Assembly (NCBI GenBank): GCA_964482435.1
Contig: CAYZXL010000030.1
Location: 1-51,346, forward strand
Source: CAYZXL01 sp964482435
GTDB lineage: Bacteria; Auribacterota; JABMQX01
Direction of reading: 5' to 3'
Length of the DNA stretch: 51,346 bases
Shown here: one piece after another, positions 50,165 through 51,346 of the stretch
Layout: each line of letters starts with the position of its first letter
How positions within the stretch are numbered: position 1 is the first letter of the stretch
Notes under the pieces: generated by a model
What the model saw: the letters and a program-made list of their open reading frames with translations, nothing else
What the model was told of the DNA's origin: nothing
The model's database searches: none
Position numbers and translations under genes: made by a program

Positions 50165-51123
50165 TTCGGCCTCTATATATCACGCCGCTCGGGCGCGCCT
50201 ACTGCGGTGACTGCCTCGAGATGTTGCCGAGCCTGCCCCCCGCGTCAATCGATCTAGTGATTACGTCACCCCCCTTCGCCCTGCACCGGAAGAAGTCTTA
50301 TGGGAACGTCTCGCCTGAATCCTACTGCGACTGGTTCCGGCCCTTCGCGGACGCCATATGGCGCATCCTGAAGCCCAGGGGAAGCTTCGTGCTTGACATA
50401 GGTGGATCCTGGGTCAAAGGCGAACCGACGCGAACGCTGTATCATTTCCAGCTGCTCCTCAGGCTCTGCGCGCCCCAGGGCCCGTTCAAGCTGGCCCAGG
50501 AGTTCTACTGGTACAACCCGTGCAAAATGCCAGCCCCTGCCCAGTGGGTCACCGTCGAACGCATACGCGTCAAGGACGCCGTAAACCCCATATGGTGGCT
50601 CGCCAAGTGCTCCAGGCCAAACGCATCCAACCGTCGCGTCCTGAAGCCATACACCCCTAATATGGAGCACCTACTCGCAAAAGGCTACAACAACGGTCCC
50701 AGGCCCTCCGGGCATGTCGTGTCTCGGGCTTGGGCCAGGCGCCACGACGGTTCCATTCCGCCCAACATAATCATCGCCGCCAACACTGTCAGTAGGGATC
50801 CGTACCTGACTGCGTGTCGCAAGCGCGGCCTCCAGATCCACCCGGCCCGTTTCGTTCACGCCGTTCCCGATTTCTTCATAAGATTCCTCACCAGCCCCGG
50901 CGACACAGTTCTCGACCCGTTCGCCGGCAGCAATGTCGTGGGCCACGTCGCCGAGCGGCTCGGACGCCGTTGGATCAGCGTCGAGATGGACGAACAATAC
51001 GTTGTCGGCTCCGCCTTCCGCTTCAACGGCATGGGACCCAGCGCATACACAAAGTATATTAGGCGTCTACGTTCCCGCCCCGCGGCAGCGAACCCTCAGA
51101 ACTCCCGACACCCCGCGGGGTAA
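50161..51123 (+). CDS. Beta-class DNA methyltransferase (N4-cytosine or N6-adenine)
   Basis: 320 residues. The catalytic motif IV is TSPPF (35-39), and the S-adenosylmethionine-binding motif I comes near the C-terminus as TVLDPFAGSNVVGHVAERLG, followed by ISVEMDEQYV. That order (IV before I) defines the beta class. S/TPPF favours N4-cytosine or N6-adenine, not C5. The target-recognition region lies between (about 90-230). The start overlaps the winged-helix gene. It presumably protects host DNA from a nuclease that I cannot see in this window. An in-frame 65-codon continuation after the stop resembles part of another methyltransferase. Confidence 0.85.
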   Translation: MIRPLYITPLGRAYCGDCLEMLPSLPPASIDLVITSPPFALHRKKSYGNVSPESYCDWFRPFADAIWRILKPRGSFVLDIGGSWVKGEPTRTLYHFQLLLRLCAPQGPFKLAQEFYWYNPCKMPAPAQWVTVERIRVKDAVNPIWWLAKCSRPNASNRRVLKPYTPNMEHLLAKGYNNGPRPSGHVVSRAWARRHDGSIPPNIIIAANTVSRDPYLTACRKRGLQIHPARFVHAVPDFFIRFLTSPGDTVLDPFAGSNVVGHVAERLGRRWISVEMDEQYVVGSAFRFNGMGPSAYTKYIRRLRSRPAAANPQNSRHPAG

Positions 51124-51321
51124 CTCCCGAGAATCGCAGGCAACCACCGGTCCCGCGGACCCGTGGGCCACTGCTGCCTGGTGCTCGGCGACTGCAAGGT
51201 CCGCGATATTGCCCTTCCCGTCCATCGCTGGGTCGCAGAACTCGCACGTCGGGAGGGGTTCATTCCGGACGACCATTTCATCGACGTCGTCAGATGGATC
51301 TTCTACAGTGCCTTTTTGTAA
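51124..51321 (+). pseudogene. In-frame tail after the methyltransferase stop, methyltransferase-like
   Basis: Directly after the TAA at 51121-51123, the same frame stays open for 65 codons to TAA at 51319-51321. From a GTG at 51163 it reads MGHCCLVLGDCKVRDIALPV, then HRWVAELARREGFIPDD and HFIDVVRWIFYSAFL. The G-x-x-x-L-V-L-G-D element with a following helix and GF resembles the region of N4/N6 methyltransferases after the catalytic motif (G-G-x-x-V-V-G-D). It may be a fragment of a second methyltransferase, or the true C-terminus if the stop is suppressed or erroneous. Confidence 0.45.
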
Positions 51322-51346
51322 TCCCCTTTCTTTAGGGATGTTGTGA

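Noticed and set aside
51322..51346. A terminator at the window end (ATCCCC...GGGAT)
   Set aside because: The stem is only five base pairs with no T-run, and the window ends there, so it cannot be supported.

Overview
The window is 51.3 kb of G+C-rich bacterial chromosome with no rRNA, tRNA or CRISPR array that I can find. The gene content (bacterial GH116, DUF1080, neutral-ceramidase-like proteins, exported Gfo/Idh/MocA oxidoreductases, a Cys-rich Tat-exported aldo/keto reductase, POMP-like beta-helix proteins, many short palindromic repeats) resembles uncultured Planctomycetota, Hydrogenedentota or related lineages. This placement is an inference from gene content, not from a marker gene.

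Layout. (1) 0-7.9 kb: exported carbohydrate-related proteins on the minus strand (GH116, DUF1080, a beta-helix protein with a duplicated tail remnant) and a membrane-anchored EEP phosphodiesterase on the plus strand. (2) 7.9-16.6 kb: a phosphate regulon on the minus strand in the order phoB-phoR-(small membrane ORF)-porin O/P-pstS-pstC-pstA-pstB. 11-bp-spaced GTTAGA repeats that look like local Pho boxes lie upstream of pstS and of the porin unit. No phoU is present locally. (3) 17-29 kb: a sugar-derivative gene group: an exported propeller protein, two neutral-ceramidase-like hydrolases, three Gfo/Idh/MocA oxidoreductases and a DegT aminotransferase, plus a HicAB toxin-antitoxin pair beside a decayed nucleotidyltransferase. 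(4) 29-36 kb: a TPR protein with a diverged second copy of its 3' end beyond an intervening membrane-protein gene, an HD protein, a VIT/CCC1-like transporter, and a lipoprotein coupled to a Tat-exported Fe-S aldo/keto reductase. (5) 36-47 kb: plus-strand genes for a lipid-kinase-like protein, queD-queE-queC (preQ0 synthesis), a compact pair resembling 2-hydroxyacyl-CoA dehydratase plus its ATP-dependent activator, a phosphohexomutase, obg, nadD, a zinc-ribbon protein and mtlD. (6) 47-51.3 kb: a three-gene island of a MORC/MutL-like GHKL ATPase with Ig-like repeats, a winged-helix protein and a beta-class DNA methyltransferase, followed by an in-frame tail that looks like a piece of another methyltransferase. 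It probably continues past the window edge and is the best candidate for an undescribed defence or restriction system.

Intergenic DNA carries two kinds of repeats: three copies of a dispersed repeat of about 210 bp, and many short hairpins whose arms differ but stay complementary around a nearly constant centre (TTCAG/CTGAA or TCT).
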